Made by a program: the position numbers and the translations under genes
Origin: CAYFVU01 sp964346645
Lineage (GTDB): Bacteria > Spirochaetota > Spirochaetia > DSM-16054 > Sediminispirochaetaceae
Direction: 5' to 3'
Assembly: GCA_964346645.1 (NCBI GenBank)
Contig: CAYFVU010000042.1
Location: 1 to 27,638, forward strand
DNA length: 27,638 nucleotides
In this document: positions 7,286 through 15,296 of the stretch, piece after piece
Position numbering within the stretch: position 1 is the stretch's first letter
Layout of the letters: the number at the start of each line of letters is the position of its first letter
Notes under the pieces: model-generated
Seen by the model: only the letters and a program-made list of their open reading frames with translations
What the model was told of the DNA's origin: nothing
The model's database searches: none

Positions 7286-7732
7286 ATGGAAACAGTTAAA
7301 GACATTCTCTCTCACAAAGGCACAGAAGTCTGGGCAGTCAACCCCGACACAAAGGTTCGAGAAGCGCTCAAACTGATGCAGGAAAAGAACATCGGTGCCC
7401 TTCTCGTTGTCGACAAGAACGAAGAGCTAAAGGGCATTTTTTCAGAGCGGGACTATGCGAGAAAAACCTTGACCCTCGGAGACGAGAGCATCTGCCCGGC
7501 CGACAAGAAGGTAGAGGAGCTCATGACCGCCAGTGTCGTCTACATCAAGGACTCTCAGACGGTCGACCAATGCATGGCCATCATGACCGAAAAGCGGCTC
7601 CGCCATCTCCCGGTCCTCCATGAGGGAAAGATAGGTGGGCTCATCTCAATAGGTGATGTGGTGAAGGCCGTAATAACGGAGAAGGACTTCATCATCGACC
7701 AGATGGAGCACTACATCTGGGACAACTCCTGA
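7286..7732 (+). CDS. Tandem CBS-domain protein
   Basis: 148 residues made of two CBS motifs (a Bateman module, about 8-70 and 75-137) and little else. The first half contains REALKLMQEKNIGALLVVD and FSERDYARK; the second contains VDQCMAIMTEKRLRHLPV and LISIGDVVKAVI. Proteins of this shape bind adenine nucleotides (AMP, ATP, NAD(H) or SAM) and act as sensory or regulatory subunits, but the partner cannot be read here. I chose the ATG at 7286 because AAGGGGG lies just upstream; an in-frame ATG at 7220 would add 22 residues unlike the family. A strong hairpin follows the gene. Confidence 0.9.
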   Translation: METVKDILSHKGTEVWAVNPDTKVREALKLMQEKNIGALLVVDKNEELKGIFSERDYARKTLTLGDESICPADKKVEELMTASVVYIKDSQTVDQCMAIMTEKRLRHLPVLHEGKIGGLISIGDVVKAVITEKDFIIDQMEHYIWDNS

Positions 7733-7785
7733 GCTCTCGGTCACGAGTGATAGTGCAAAACGAATAACACGGTCTCGTTCATGTG

Positions 7786-7828
7786 CATCTCCGGCCCCTA
7801 GCATACGATCTCCCCGGGGCCGGAGATG
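7786..7828 (+). terminator. Strong hairpin downstream of the CBS gene
   Basis: The 13-base arms 7786-7798 (CATCTCCGGCCCC) and 7816-7828 are perfectly complementary around a 17-base loop. It lies 53 bases after the CBS stop and upstream of the tetR promoter. The sequence after it (GTACTTTAGCTTT) has only a broken T-tract, so termination efficiency is uncertain. Confidence 0.55.
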
Positions 7829-7885
7829 GTACTTTAGCTTTAGGTGGCAATAAAAAGCTAAACACCGAAAATTGTGAAGACGAGC

Positions 7886-7914
7886 TTGACAGTGTGTGAG
7901 AGAAGGGATATCTT
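7886..7914 (+). promoter_or_regulatory. Promoter of the tetR-efflux operon
   Basis: Perfect -35 TTGACA (7886-7891), 17-base spacer, -10 TATCTT (7909-7914). The predicted start near 7921 leaves a leader of about 64 nt before the tetR ATG. It is the only strong promoter-like sequence upstream of the six-gene operon. Confidence 0.6.
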
Positions 7915-7923
7915 GTGCATATG

Positions 7924-7961
7924 GAAACTCTTAATACTATTTTAGTTTCTCAAGTATACTT
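7924..7961 (+). promoter_or_regulatory. Candidate TetR operator palindromes
   Basis: Two symmetric elements lie just downstream of the predicted start site: GAAACT (7924-7929) with AGTTTC (7944-7949), and the perfect 10-base palindrome AAGTATACTT (7952-7961). This is a typical position for an autorepressor of the TetR family. Which one is bound, if either, is inference. Confidence 0.35.
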
Positions 7962-7984
7962 TATAGAATAGATAAGAGAACTGT

Positions 7985-8629
7985 ATGGATCAGGAGAAGA
8001 GTCTACGAGAACGTATCATAGCCCACGCAGGGCCGATGTTCTTCGAACAGGGCTTCAGCCGCATCACCACGGAGGAGCTCTCACGCCAATTGGGCATCAG
8101 CAAGAAAACGCTCTACCGGGAGTTCGACAGAAAGGAGGAGATAGTCCGTGCGGCCGTACGCAGACGACTCGCCAGTGCCAGCGAGGAGTTCAACCTCATT
8201 TTCGACGACGACTCGAAGAACATTCTCGAGCGTCTCGGCTCCCAGATGAAGGTGGCCAGTCGCATGCTGCAGTCATTGAGTAGGCCGTTCCTCGCCGATC
8301 TCTCCCGCTATGTGCCGGATCTCTGGGAAGAGATCCAAGAGTTCAGACGCAGACGCGTCTTCGACCGCCTCGAAGGCATGTTTCGTCAAGGTCAAGAGGA
8401 GGGGCTGATCAATCCGCAGGTCAACCCGAAGCTCCTCAGAATGATCATCGTTACCATCGCGGAGAATCTCCTGGTACCGGGAACTCTTGCCGAGAACGAT
8501 CTGAGCCCCCAAGAAACCATAGAGCACATAGGCATGCTGATCGGGGGCGGTATTCTCACCGAATCCGGACGGCGTAACGTAGTCGAATCCGGCATCATCG
8601 AGGCAAAAGGAGAACAGAAAGATGAGTAG
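7985..8629 (+). CDS. TetR/AcrR-family transcriptional repressor
   Basis: 214 residues. The N-terminal DNA-binding domain (about 6-55) is canonical TetR: RIIAHAGPMFFEQGFSRITTEELSRQLGISKKTLYREF. The C-terminal ligand/dimer domain is all-helical and not diagnostic. It is the first gene of an operon encoding an adaptor, two ABC ATPases and two ABC-2 permeases, the order seen in E. coli cecR-ybhG-ybhF-ybhS-ybhR. By analogy it probably represses its own operon until an exported toxic compound binds. Its last 8 bases overlap the adaptor gene. Palindromes in the leader are candidate operators. Confidence 0.9.
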   Translation: MDQEKSLRERIIAHAGPMFFEQGFSRITTEELSRQLGISKKTLYREFDRKEEIVRAAVRRRLASASEEFNLIFDDDSKNILERLGSQMKVASRMLQSLSRPFLADLSRYVPDLWEEIQEFRRRRVFDRLEGMFRQGQEEGLINPQVNPKLLRMIIVTIAENLLVPGTLAENDLSPQETIEHIGMLIGGGILTESGRRNVVESGIIEAKGEQKDE

Positions 8630-9608
8630 CAAGCAAACCAATATTTTCAGAACCCTGTGTGTACTGCCCGCCCTCCTCATCCTCTTCATCGGCTGCAACG
8701 GGGAGGAGAGCGGTATACGGGGCTCAGGAACGGTGGAGGCGAGGGAGATTACGGTATCCGCTCGGAGTCAGGGCGAGATTCTCTCGGTCCGGATCTCCGA
8801 GGGTCAGCGCACGCAGAAGGGGGACCTACTCGCCCGGATCGACGACGAGGACCTCAGATTACAACTCGAACAGCACAAGTTGCAGCTCGCCCGACTCCGC
8901 GCCAACCTCGAGCTCCTTAAGGAGGGTGCGGAGCCGGAGGATATTAGGCAGGCGAATGCTCAGCTCCAACAGGCCGAACAGGCCTTCGAGCTCGCCCGCT
9001 CTTCCTACGCGAGGACGAAAAACCTCCACGAAGGGGGCAGCGCAACCCCAAGCGAGCTCGACAGGGCAAGAACCGAGTTCCGGCAGGCCCGAGCGAAGGT
9101 GGAATCTGCTGAGGCGCAGCTCGAAAAACTCGAGACCATGCCCCGCCCCAAAGAGGTCGAGTCCATGGAGGCGCAGGTTGCCGAGGCCGAGGTGGGTATA
9201 GAACGGCTTAAACGGCGAATCGATGACGCCGCTGTCACCGCCCCTGCAACCGGGACCGTGATCACCGCCGCACGCGAAGCGGGTGAGTACGTGACCCCGG
9301 GAACCCCGCTGTTTACCCTCGCCGACCTCTCCGAAGTCTACCTGACCATCTTCGTGAGCGAGCCGAAGCTCGGTTATATCTCGCTCGGTCAGAAGGCGGA
9401 AGTCTCCGTAGACGGCATGCCGGAGCGCCTCTTTACCGGCACAGTGAGCAGAATCGCCGAGGAGGCCGAGTTTACCCCGAAGAATGTACAGACCCAGGAC
9501 GCGAGGGCGGAGCTGGTCTTTGCGGTGGAGATCACGATCGACAATTCGCAGGGCGTCTTCAAGATCGGCATGCCCGCCGACGCCCACATAGAGATGGAGG
9601 CGGAGTGA
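8622..9608 (+). CDS. HlyD-family periplasmic adaptor (membrane fusion) lipoprotein, YbhG-like
   Basis: 328 residues. A hydrophobic N-terminal segment (about 9-24) ends in LFIGC, a plausible if loose lipobox, so the protein is probably anchored as a lipoprotein or by its signal anchor. Next come a biotinyl-lipoyl half-motif (GEILSVRISEGQRTQKGDLLARID, about 50-73), a long alpha-helical coiled-coil hairpin (about 77-195, with a Q/A/E-rich repeat), the second lipoyl half (APATGTVITAAREAGEYVTPGTPL) and a beta-barrel domain. This is the adaptor that links the inner-membrane ABC transporter to an outer-membrane or periplasmic route. It overlaps tetR by 8 bases and the first ATPase by 1 base. Confidence 0.92.
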   Translation: MSSKQTNIFRTLCVLPALLILFIGCNGEESGIRGSGTVEAREITVSARSQGEILSVRISEGQRTQKGDLLARIDDEDLRLQLEQHKLQLARLRANLELLKEGAEPEDIRQANAQLQQAEQAFELARSSYARTKNLHEGGSATPSELDRARTEFRQARAKVESAEAQLEKLETMPRPKEVESMEAQVAEAEVGIERLKRRIDDAAVTAPATGTVITAAREAGEYVTPGTPLFTLADLSEVYLTIFVSEPKLGYISLGQKAEVSVDGMPERLFTGTVSRIAEEAEFTPKNVQTQDARAELVFAVEITIDNSQGVFKIGMPADAHIEMEAE

Positions 9609-10767
9609 TGTCCGAGCCCGCCGTCGACCTGAAGGGAGTACGGAAGGTGTTCGGCTCCGTAACTGCCCTCGACGCGTTGGACCTGCAGATAGAACGTGGC
9701 GAGATGTTCGCCCTCGTGGGGCCGGACGGCGCCGGAAAGACGACGCTGCTCCGGATTCTCGCAGCGGTGCTCCGCCAAGATCGCGGAGAAGTCCGGGTTC
9801 TCGGGAGAGAGCTCCCGCGCGAGAGAAGAATGCTCAAGCGGCGCATCGGGTACCTCTCACAGGGGTTCTCCCTCTACGGAGACCTATCGGTCGAAGAGAA
9901 CCTCGCATTCTTCGCCGAAATCTACGGCATGCACGAGTATGCCCAGCGGAGGGAGGAGCTCCTGGAGTTTACCCGTCTCGCCGAGTTCCGCAGCAGGCTC
10001 GCAGGGAGGCTCTCCGGCGGGATGAAGAAGAAGCTCGCCCTCGCCTGTGCCCTCATCCACCGGCCGGAGCTGATCATCCTCGACGAGCCTACTACCGGCG
10101 TAGATCCGGTCTCCCGAAGGGACTTCTGGGTCATTCTCGGAGAGCTCCTGCACGAGGGGCTCTCCATTGCCGTGGCAACCCCCTATCTCGACGAGGCGGA
10201 ACGCTGCGGCCGGGTCGGCCTGCTCGAGCGGGGTCGCTTCCTTAAGATCGGCAGGCCCGAAGAGATCAAAGGAGCAATCCGCGGCAGAATTTTCGAGGTC
10301 GTCACGGGGGAGCCGAGACGCGCGCAGCGGAGTCTTTCCGAGAGCGGCTTGCCGGGTCTGCTCGAGATGCAAACCAAGGGGGACCGGCTGCACCTGCGAA
10401 TAGCGCAGGAGGGCGACACCGCGGCGGGCTCCTGCCCCGGCGCCGGTACCGATGCACTGCCATCCGCCGCTGCGACCGGTCAGAATCGGTCNNNNNNNNN
10501 NNNNNNNNNNNNNNNNNNNNNNNNNNNNNNNNNNNNNNNNNNNNNNNNNNNNNNNNNNNNNNNNNNNNNNNNNNNNNNNNNNNNNNNNNNNCCGGCGCCG
10601 GTACCGATGCACTGCCATCCGCCGCTGCGACCGGTCAGAATCGGTCCCCCGAGCAGAGAATCACCGATTTCTTCGGACGGAAGGGCATTCCGTTGAGCTC
10701 GGTGCGGGAGAGCTCCCCCACACTCGAGAACCTCTTTATTTCCCTCATCACAGAGGAGCATTTATGA
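9608..10767 (+). CDS. ABC transporter ATPase 1 (YbhF N-half-like), interrupted by scaffold gap
   Basis: An ABC-2 exporter nucleotide-binding subunit. Walker A GPDGAGKT (38-45), signature LSGGMKKKLALA (135-146) and Walker B LIILDE (155-160) are intact. The switch (H-loop) position reads ATPYLDEAE, with Pro192 where the second ATPase has His, so this site may be hydrolytically weak. The frame enters 100 Ns at 10492. If the identical 55-base flanks are merged it continues in frame as SPEQRITDFFGRKGIPL and ends in PTLENLFISLI, the usual C-terminus, with a TGA at 10765-10767 overlapping the next ATG. The restored protein would be about 334 residues. The ATG at 9608 has GGAGG 7 bases upstream; a GTG at 9605 is an alternative. 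Confidence 0.9.
10437..10491 (+). repeat. 55-bp sequence duplicated on the left side of the gap
   Basis: Identical, base for base, to 10592-10646 on the other side of the N-run. It reads in frame as coding sequence of ATPase 1. Best explained as an unmerged contig overlap, not a biological repeat. Confidence 0.9.
10492..10591. other. Scaffold gap of exactly 100 N
   Basis: One hundred consecutive Ns, a default gap length in scaffolding. It lies inside the first ABC ATPase gene and is flanked by an exact 55-base duplication. Removing the gap and one copy (155 bases) restores a continuous open reading frame across the junction. Confidence 0.97.
10592..10646 (+). repeat. 55-bp sequence duplicated on the right side of the gap
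   Basis: Second copy of 10437-10491. Downstream of it the ATPase 1 frame continues to its stop at 10767. See the gap entry. Confidence 0.9.
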
Positions 10768-11711
10768 GTCTGTCCATCGAGGCGCACGGATTGACGAAGA
10801 CCTTCGGCCGCTTCACGGCGGTGGACGGGATATCCCTCGAGGTAGAGAAGGGAACAATCTTCGGCCTCCTCGGGGCAAACGGCGCCGGCAAGTCGACCAC
10901 GATCCGCATGCTCTGCGGTCTCCTGAACTCGACCGGAGGAGAGGGCAAGGTGGCCGGATACGACATCAATCGAGAGCCGGAGAAGATCAAGCGCTCCATC
11001 GGCTACATGTCCCAGGAGTTCTCCCTCTACCGGGATCTTACGGTAGAGGAGAACATCACCTTCTTCGGCGGTGTCTACGGTCTCTCGCGCCGGCGCATTG
11101 CAGAACGTAAGGAGTGGGTCCTCGAGATGGCCGGACTGAAGGGGCGCGAGGGAATGCTCGCCGACCAGCTCTCCGGAGGATGGCGACAGCGGCTGGCACT
11201 CGGCTGCGCGGTGCTCCACGAACCGCGGGTCATCTTCCTCGACGAGCCGACCGGCGGCGTCGACCCCGTCTCTAGGAGGGACTTCTGGGAGCTGATAAAT
11301 GGTTTTGCAGATGAGGGCGTGACCGTCCTCGTGACTACCCACTACCTCGACGAGGCGGAGTACTGCAACGAGGTGAGTCTGATGCACGCCGGCAGGATCG
11401 CCGCGCAGGGGAGCCCTTCCGAGCTCAAGGAGGAGCAGATCCCCTTCCGCATCTGGCAGATAAGCTGCGGGGAGGTTACCGACGCCCTCAACCTCCTGCA
11501 GGAGCAGGAGTGGGTCCGCGAGAGCTCGATATTCGGCCGGGCCCTCCACATAGGCACCGACCTCCCCGATGACCAGACGGTATCAGCAATCCGGAAGCTG
11601 CTCGGGAAAAACGGCATCGAGACGGAGAGAATAGACCCCATCGTTCCATCTCTCGAGGACGTCTTTATCCACGTGATCACCCGTGAGGTGGAAGGAGCGC
11701 AGCAGATATGA
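10764..11711 (+). CDS. ABC transporter ATPase 2 (YbhF C-half-like)
   Basis: 315 residues, starting at the ATG that overlaps the stop of ATPase 1 (ATGA). A longer frame beginning at 10452 crosses the gap and is an artefact. Walker A GANGAGKST (37-45), signature LSGGWRQRLALG, Walker B VIFLDE (156-161) and switch His193 (TTHYLDEAE) are all present, and the C-terminus has the usual PSLEDVFIHVI ending. In E. coli YbhF the two nucleotide-binding domains are fused in one chain; here they are separate genes that presumably form a heterodimer with one canonical subunit and one lacking the switch His. The last bases overlap the first permease gene (ATGA). Confidence 0.95.
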   Translation: MSLSIEAHGLTKTFGRFTAVDGISLEVEKGTIFGLLGANGAGKSTTIRMLCGLLNSTGGEGKVAGYDINREPEKIKRSIGYMSQEFSLYRDLTVEENITFFGGVYGLSRRRIAERKEWVLEMAGLKGREGMLADQLSGGWRQRLALGCAVLHEPRVIFLDEPTGGVDPVSRRDFWELINGFADEGVTVLVTTHYLDEAEYCNEVSLMHAGRIAAQGSPSELKEEQIPFRIWQISCGEVTDALNLLQEQEWVRESSIFGRALHIGTDLPDDQTVSAIRKLLGKNGIETERIDPIVPSLEDVFIHVITREVEGAQQI

Positions 11712-12829
11712 TAAAGGCGATGATCAAGAAGGAGCTGCGGCAGATACTCCGCGACACACGAACCCTCGGGGTACTCCTCTTCATCCCCCTCTTTCTGCTG
11801 GTGATGTTCGGCTACGCCATCAGCCTCGACGTGAAGAACGCCGACATCGCGATCGTCGACCTGGACAAGAGCAGGCACAGCAGAGAGCTCGTACGGAGCT
11901 TTTCCCACAGCGAGTACTTCGACCTCGCCGTCTTTACCGACGACCGCGGCGACATAGATAACCTGATTCTCTCCGAGAGAGTCACAGCCGCCATAGTCAT
12001 TCCACGAGACTTTCAAAAAATGCTGCTGCGCGGCGAGAACACGGAGGTGCAGCTCCTGATCGACGGAACCAACGGCACTACCGGATCCGCCCTGCTCGGC
12101 TACATGCAGGCGGTAGTCATCGACTACGCCTCACAACTGCAGGAGGAGCAGCTCGGGATGGAAACCGAGGAGGTCCTGCCGATCGACTACCGACCGCGGG
12201 TCTGGTTCAACCCTGAGCTCGAGAGCAACCTCTTCCTCATACCGGGACTGGTGGCCTTCATTCTGGTGGTGACGGCGGTCATATCCACCACTCTATCCGT
12301 AGTCAGGGAGAAGGAGCTCGGCACACTCGAGATGATCGCCGCCTCTCCCCTCCGGCCGGTCGATCTCATAATCGGGAAGACGCTGCCCTACATGCTCATC
12401 TCCGTGGTCATAGCCGCCTCGGTATTCCTCGCGAGCTACCTCTTCCTCGGCGTCGGAGTCGAAGGGAGCCTGCTATGGCTCGGGGCCCTCACCCTCCTCT
12501 TCCTCTTCGCCTGCCTCGGCCTCGGTATCTTCATCTCCTCCATCGCAGAGACACAGCAGGTGGCGTTTCTCATCGCCACTCTCTCGACCTTTCTCACCTC
12601 CTTCATACTCTCCGGCTTCGTCTTTCCCATCGAGAACATGCCGGTGGTCATCCAAGCCTTCACGTACCTCGTGCCGGCGCGTTACTATCTTTCGGCGCTC
12701 AGAGTCATCATGCTGAAGGGGGCAGGAATCGCCGTGTTCTGGCCCGACGCGCTCTTTCTCTTCATCTTCTCGCTCCTGACCATAGGAGCCGGTGTATTCA
12801 GGCTGCGCACAAGGAGTGTACTCGCATGA
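11708..12829 (+). CDS. ABC-2 type permease 1 (YbhS-like)
   Basis: 373 residues. Topology is typical of ABC-2 multidrug-type permeases: one N-terminal membrane helix (about 19-40), a large periplasmic domain (about 41-180, with LLIDGTNGTTGS), then five helices from about 185 to 367. The cytoplasmic loop VVREKELGTLEMIAASPLRP is the conserved coupling motif, and FPIENMP marks the last loop before the final helices. It probably pairs with the next gene product to form the transmembrane pore of the exporter. Substrate unknown; the E. coli counterpart is linked to cefoperazone, chloramphenicol and cation tolerance. Confidence 0.93.
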   Translation: MIKAMIKKELRQILRDTRTLGVLLFIPLFLLVMFGYAISLDVKNADIAIVDLDKSRHSRELVRSFSHSEYFDLAVFTDDRGDIDNLILSERVTAAIVIPRDFQKMLLRGENTEVQLLIDGTNGTTGSALLGYMQAVVIDYASQLQEEQLGMETEEVLPIDYRPRVWFNPELESNLFLIPGLVAFILVVTAVISTTLSVVREKELGTLEMIAASPLRPVDLIIGKTLPYMLISVVIAASVFLASYLFLGVGVEGSLLWLGALTLLFLFACLGLGIFISSIAETQQVAFLIATLSTFLTSFILSGFVFPIENMPVVIQAFTYLVPARYYLSALRVIMLKGAGIAVFWPDALFLFIFSLLTIGAGVFRLRTRSVLA

Positions 12830-13947
12830 ATATATTTCCCTACCTCATAAAGAAGGAGTTTCTCCAGCTCCGGCGCGACAGGAAGATGCTGCCCATCGTG
12901 CTTATCGCACCGGTCATGCAGCTCATTTTGCTCGGCTACGCCGCCAACCTGGACGTGCGCCACGTACCTACGGCAGTGGTGGACCGGGACAACTCGCAGA
13001 TAAGCCGGGAACTGACCGCCGGCTTCTTCTCTACCGAGTACTTCGACCGGGCCGAAACTCCGCTCGGAGCCCGCAGCAGAGGATCGACGGCGGAAGATGC
13101 CCTGGTCTCGGGCACGGCGAAGGCGGTTCTCGTCTTTCCGCAGGACTTCTCCCGCGATCTGCTCCGTGGGAAGTCGGCACAGCTGCAACTCCTCGTCGAC
13201 GGCACCAACTCCACCGAAGGGACCGCCGTGCTCAACTACGCCAACATCATCGTACAGGAGTACCAGAAGCAGCTCCTCGCAGGCGCCGGGGCGACCTCGA
13301 TCCCCGTGGAGGTGGCGCCGCGGGTCTGGTACAATCCGGAATTCGAGAGCAAGAACTTCATGGTGCCGGGCATCCTCGCCCTCCTGTTGATGGTCATCAC
13401 GATGCTCCTCAGCTCCCTTGCAATCGTGAAGGAGAAGGAGCTCGGCACGCTCGAGCAGCTCAACGTGACCCCGATACAGCCGAAACAGCTCATCATAGGC
13501 AAGCTCATTCCCTTCGTCATCATCGGCTTTATCGACGTGCTGCTCGTGCTCGCCGTCTCCCGTTTCCTCTTCCGTGTTCCCTTCGAGGGCAGCTTCCTGC
13601 TGCTCCTCGGCGCATCGGTCATCTTTCTGGCGACGACCCTGGGACTCGGTCTCTTCATCTCCACAGTTTCACACAACCAGCAGCAGGCGATGATGACGGC
13701 GGTCTTCTTCTTCATGGTACCGATGTTCTTTCTCTCCGGCTTTGCTTTCCCGATAGAGAGCATGCCGATGGCAATACAGTACGTCACCTACCTGCTGCCG
13801 CTTCGCTACTACTTCGTGATTATAAGGGGAATTTTTCTGAAGGGAGCGGGTTTTGCGGTACTGTGGGACCAGGGGCTGGCGCTTCTACTGTTCGGGCTGG
13901 TCATCCTCTTCCTGGCATCGGCGCGTTTCCGCAAGAGGTCCGACTAA
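12826..13947 (+). CDS. ABC-2 type permease 2 (YbhR-like)
   Basis: 373 residues, homologous to the preceding permease over its whole length and with the same topology (helix about 18-37, a periplasmic domain with LLVDGTNSTEGTA, five C-terminal helices). The coupling loop VKEKELGTLEQLNVTPIQP and the FPIESMP loop are conserved. The ATG at 12826 overlaps the previous stop by 4 bases and has AAGGAG 9 bases upstream. It is the last gene of the operon and converges on fxsA 38 bases away. No strong terminator is visible; a 6-base inverted repeat (13948-13953 with 13978-13983) is weak. Confidence 0.93.
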   Translation: MNIFPYLIKKEFLQLRRDRKMLPIVLIAPVMQLILLGYAANLDVRHVPTAVVDRDNSQISRELTAGFFSTEYFDRAETPLGARSRGSTAEDALVSGTAKAVLVFPQDFSRDLLRGKSAQLQLLVDGTNSTEGTAVLNYANIIVQEYQKQLLAGAGATSIPVEVAPRVWYNPEFESKNFMVPGILALLLMVITMLLSSLAIVKEKELGTLEQLNVTPIQPKQLIIGKLIPFVIIGFIDVLLVLAVSRFLFRVPFEGSFLLLLGASVIFLATTLGLGLFISTVSHNQQQAMMTAVFFFMVPMFFLSGFAFPIESMPMAIQYVTYLLPLRYYFVIIRGIFLKGAGFAVLWDQGLALLLFGLVILFLASARFRKRSD

Positions 13948-13985
13948 CGACAGGAATGCTGCGCCGCGAAACGAAGGCTGTCGAA

Positions 13986-14384
13986 CTACCGCATGAAGCC
14001 GCGGAAGCTGACCGATCCGGTTTCGCCCATACGGCGGAGCTTGCGCTTTACCCATGCGCGGATGCCGGCTCTCGTCGGCGGGATGAGGATGAGAAAGCCA
14101 AGCGCATCGGTGATGATTCCCGGAGTCAGGAGCACGGCTCCGGCAAAGAAGATGAGTAGACCGTCGAGCATGTCGTCCGCCGGAAACCGGCCGCTGTTCA
14201 TCTCCAACTGTATGCGCCTCCACACATAGAAGCCCTGTGTTCTGGCGAGCGAGGCGCCGATGACGCCGGTTCCTATTACTATGAGCACGGTGGTCAGCGC
14301 TCCGAGACTGGTCCCGATTTTTATCAGTATGTAGAGCTCCGCGAGCGGAAGCAGTGTGAATAGCGCGAGAAGTCTCGCAAACAT
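13986..14384 (-). CDS. fxsA: FxsA-family inner-membrane protein
   Basis: 132 residues from the ATG at 14384, which has GGAGGT close upstream; an ATG at 14402 or a more upstream start would only add unconserved residues. The family signature is clear: LLALFTLLPLAELYILIKIG, then a TGVIGASLARTQG segment, a cytoplasmic loop, and LLIFFAGAVLLTPGIITDALGFLILIPPTR. Three or four membrane helices are predicted, with a basic tail. E. coli FxsA suppresses F-plasmid exclusion of phage T7; the cellular role elsewhere is unknown. It lies 44 bases downstream of the GHKL-like gene on the same strand and may be co-transcribed. Confidence 0.92.
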   Translation of the reverse strand: MFARLLALFTLLPLAELYILIKIGTSLGALTTVLIVIGTGVIGASLARTQGFYVWRRIQLEMNSGRFPADDMLDGLLIFFAGAVLLTPGIITDALGFLILIPPTRAGIRAWVKRKLRRMGETGSVSFRGFMR

Positions 14385-14428
14385 AGATACCTCCGCCTCC
14401 ATTCTACGGGAGCGGGGAGAAATTGTCA

Positions 14429-15133
14429 TCACCCTTCGATGATTTCGTCCATATCGAGCTCCTCATTCTCTATATAGGGGCTGTGAATGGCCTTCAGATC
14501 TCCTACGTCGAGGCTGAGAAACGAGATAGTTTCCCCGTTTTTTCCATAGATACGGAAACTGCGATCGCGGAAACCCATGTTTCTGAGCATGATATTGAGC
14601 ATCACGATGCCCAATCCCGATCCTTCGGAGTAGTCCTCCGCAGCACCGTAGGCATCGGCAAGATTGTACGCGCTCTTCGCCAACTTGAACTTCGCGCGGA
14701 TCCTCCTCTTTTCTTCGGGAACGAGCTTTACATTGTTGCGAATGACTATTTTCAGCACCTCTCCCTGCACGTGAAAGTGGAACTTGACGTAGAGCCCCCT
14801 CTCCCTCTGACGGGAGGAGAAGTGCTCGGGTCGGTCCAACACTTCGCCCTTGAACCACTGCATCCCGAACCGGTAATCGGAGGCATCGGTAATGTCGAGC
14901 CCCTTTTCTTGGAAGTAGATACGCTTGAGATTCGCCTTGTGGGCGTTCCCCGCGAGCTCGTGTATGCAGTAGCCCAAGTTTCCCATGAGGCGGTGCATGC
15001 CCATCTCTCCGAGATAGCGGTTGAGTACTTTGTCGATGTAGGCTCTCTCTTCGGCAAGATATCCGTAAGAGGTTACGGTTAATACTTTTCTTCGCTCAAG
15101 AGCTACTTCTACGGATGTTACTTTCGTCGGCAT
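14429..15133 (-). CDS. GHKL-like (histidine-kinase-type ATPase fold) signalling protein
   Basis: 234 residues from the ATG at 15133, which has GGAGCG 7 bases upstream; an upstream in-frame GTG at 15205 would add 24 residues but has no ribosome site. Residues 58-68 (HELAGNAHKAN) form a good N-box, and EGSGLGIVML (170-179) a good G2 box. The G1 loop, normally D-x-G-x-G, reads IRNNVKL (131-137), so nucleotide binding is doubtful. The C-terminus is acidic. The last third aligns by eye with the proteins at 17469-18626 and 26332-27531, making three homologues in the window. It is divergent from the SpoIIE phosphatase gene, which suggests a shared partner-switching pathway. Confidence 0.75.
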   Translation of the reverse strand: MPTKVTSVEVALERRKVLTVTSYGYLAEERAYIDKVLNRYLGEMGMHRLMGNLGYCIHELAGNAHKANLKRIYFQEKGLDITDASDYRFGMQWFKGEVLDRPEHFSSRQRERGLYVKFHFHVQGEVLKIVIRNNVKLVPEEKRRIRAKFKLAKSAYNLADAYGAAEDYSEGSGLGIVMLNIMLRNMGFRDRSFRIYGKNGETISFLSLDVGDLKAIHSPYIENEELDMDEIIEG

Positions 15134-15227
15134 TCTGACGCTCCATTTTTTTGCCACTGACTCTACATACGCTCCATTGTAGTAGATTCCTCCACTTTCG
15201 TCCACATTTCATATGTGTATTTTTACT

Positions 15228-15255
15228 TTGCATTTGTTCTATTTATCGTTAAAAT
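15228..15255 (+). promoter_or_regulatory. Candidate promoter of the SpoIIE phosphatase gene
   Basis: TTGCAT (15228-15233), 16-base spacer and TAAAAT (15250-15255), 41 bases before the ATG at 15297 in the divergent intergenic region. Confidence 0.35.
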
Positions 15256-15296
15256 AGACCTTAAACTTTATGTACTTACTTCGGCGGTGATGAACA

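Noticed and set aside
7091..7315. 74-codon minus-strand frame in the CBS upstream region
   Set aside because: Overlaps the CBS ribosome site and start, has no family resemblance and no ribosome-binding sequence.
10452..10763. Upstream extension of ATPase 2 through the N gap
   Set aside because: The extension is made of Ns and duplicated contig-end sequence read out of frame; the ATG at 10764 overlapping the previous stop is the natural start.
12792..14159. 455-codon frame overlapping permease 2 and beyond
   Set aside because: The permease frame has full membrane topology and motifs; this frame is Arg/His/Ala-rich shadow sequence.
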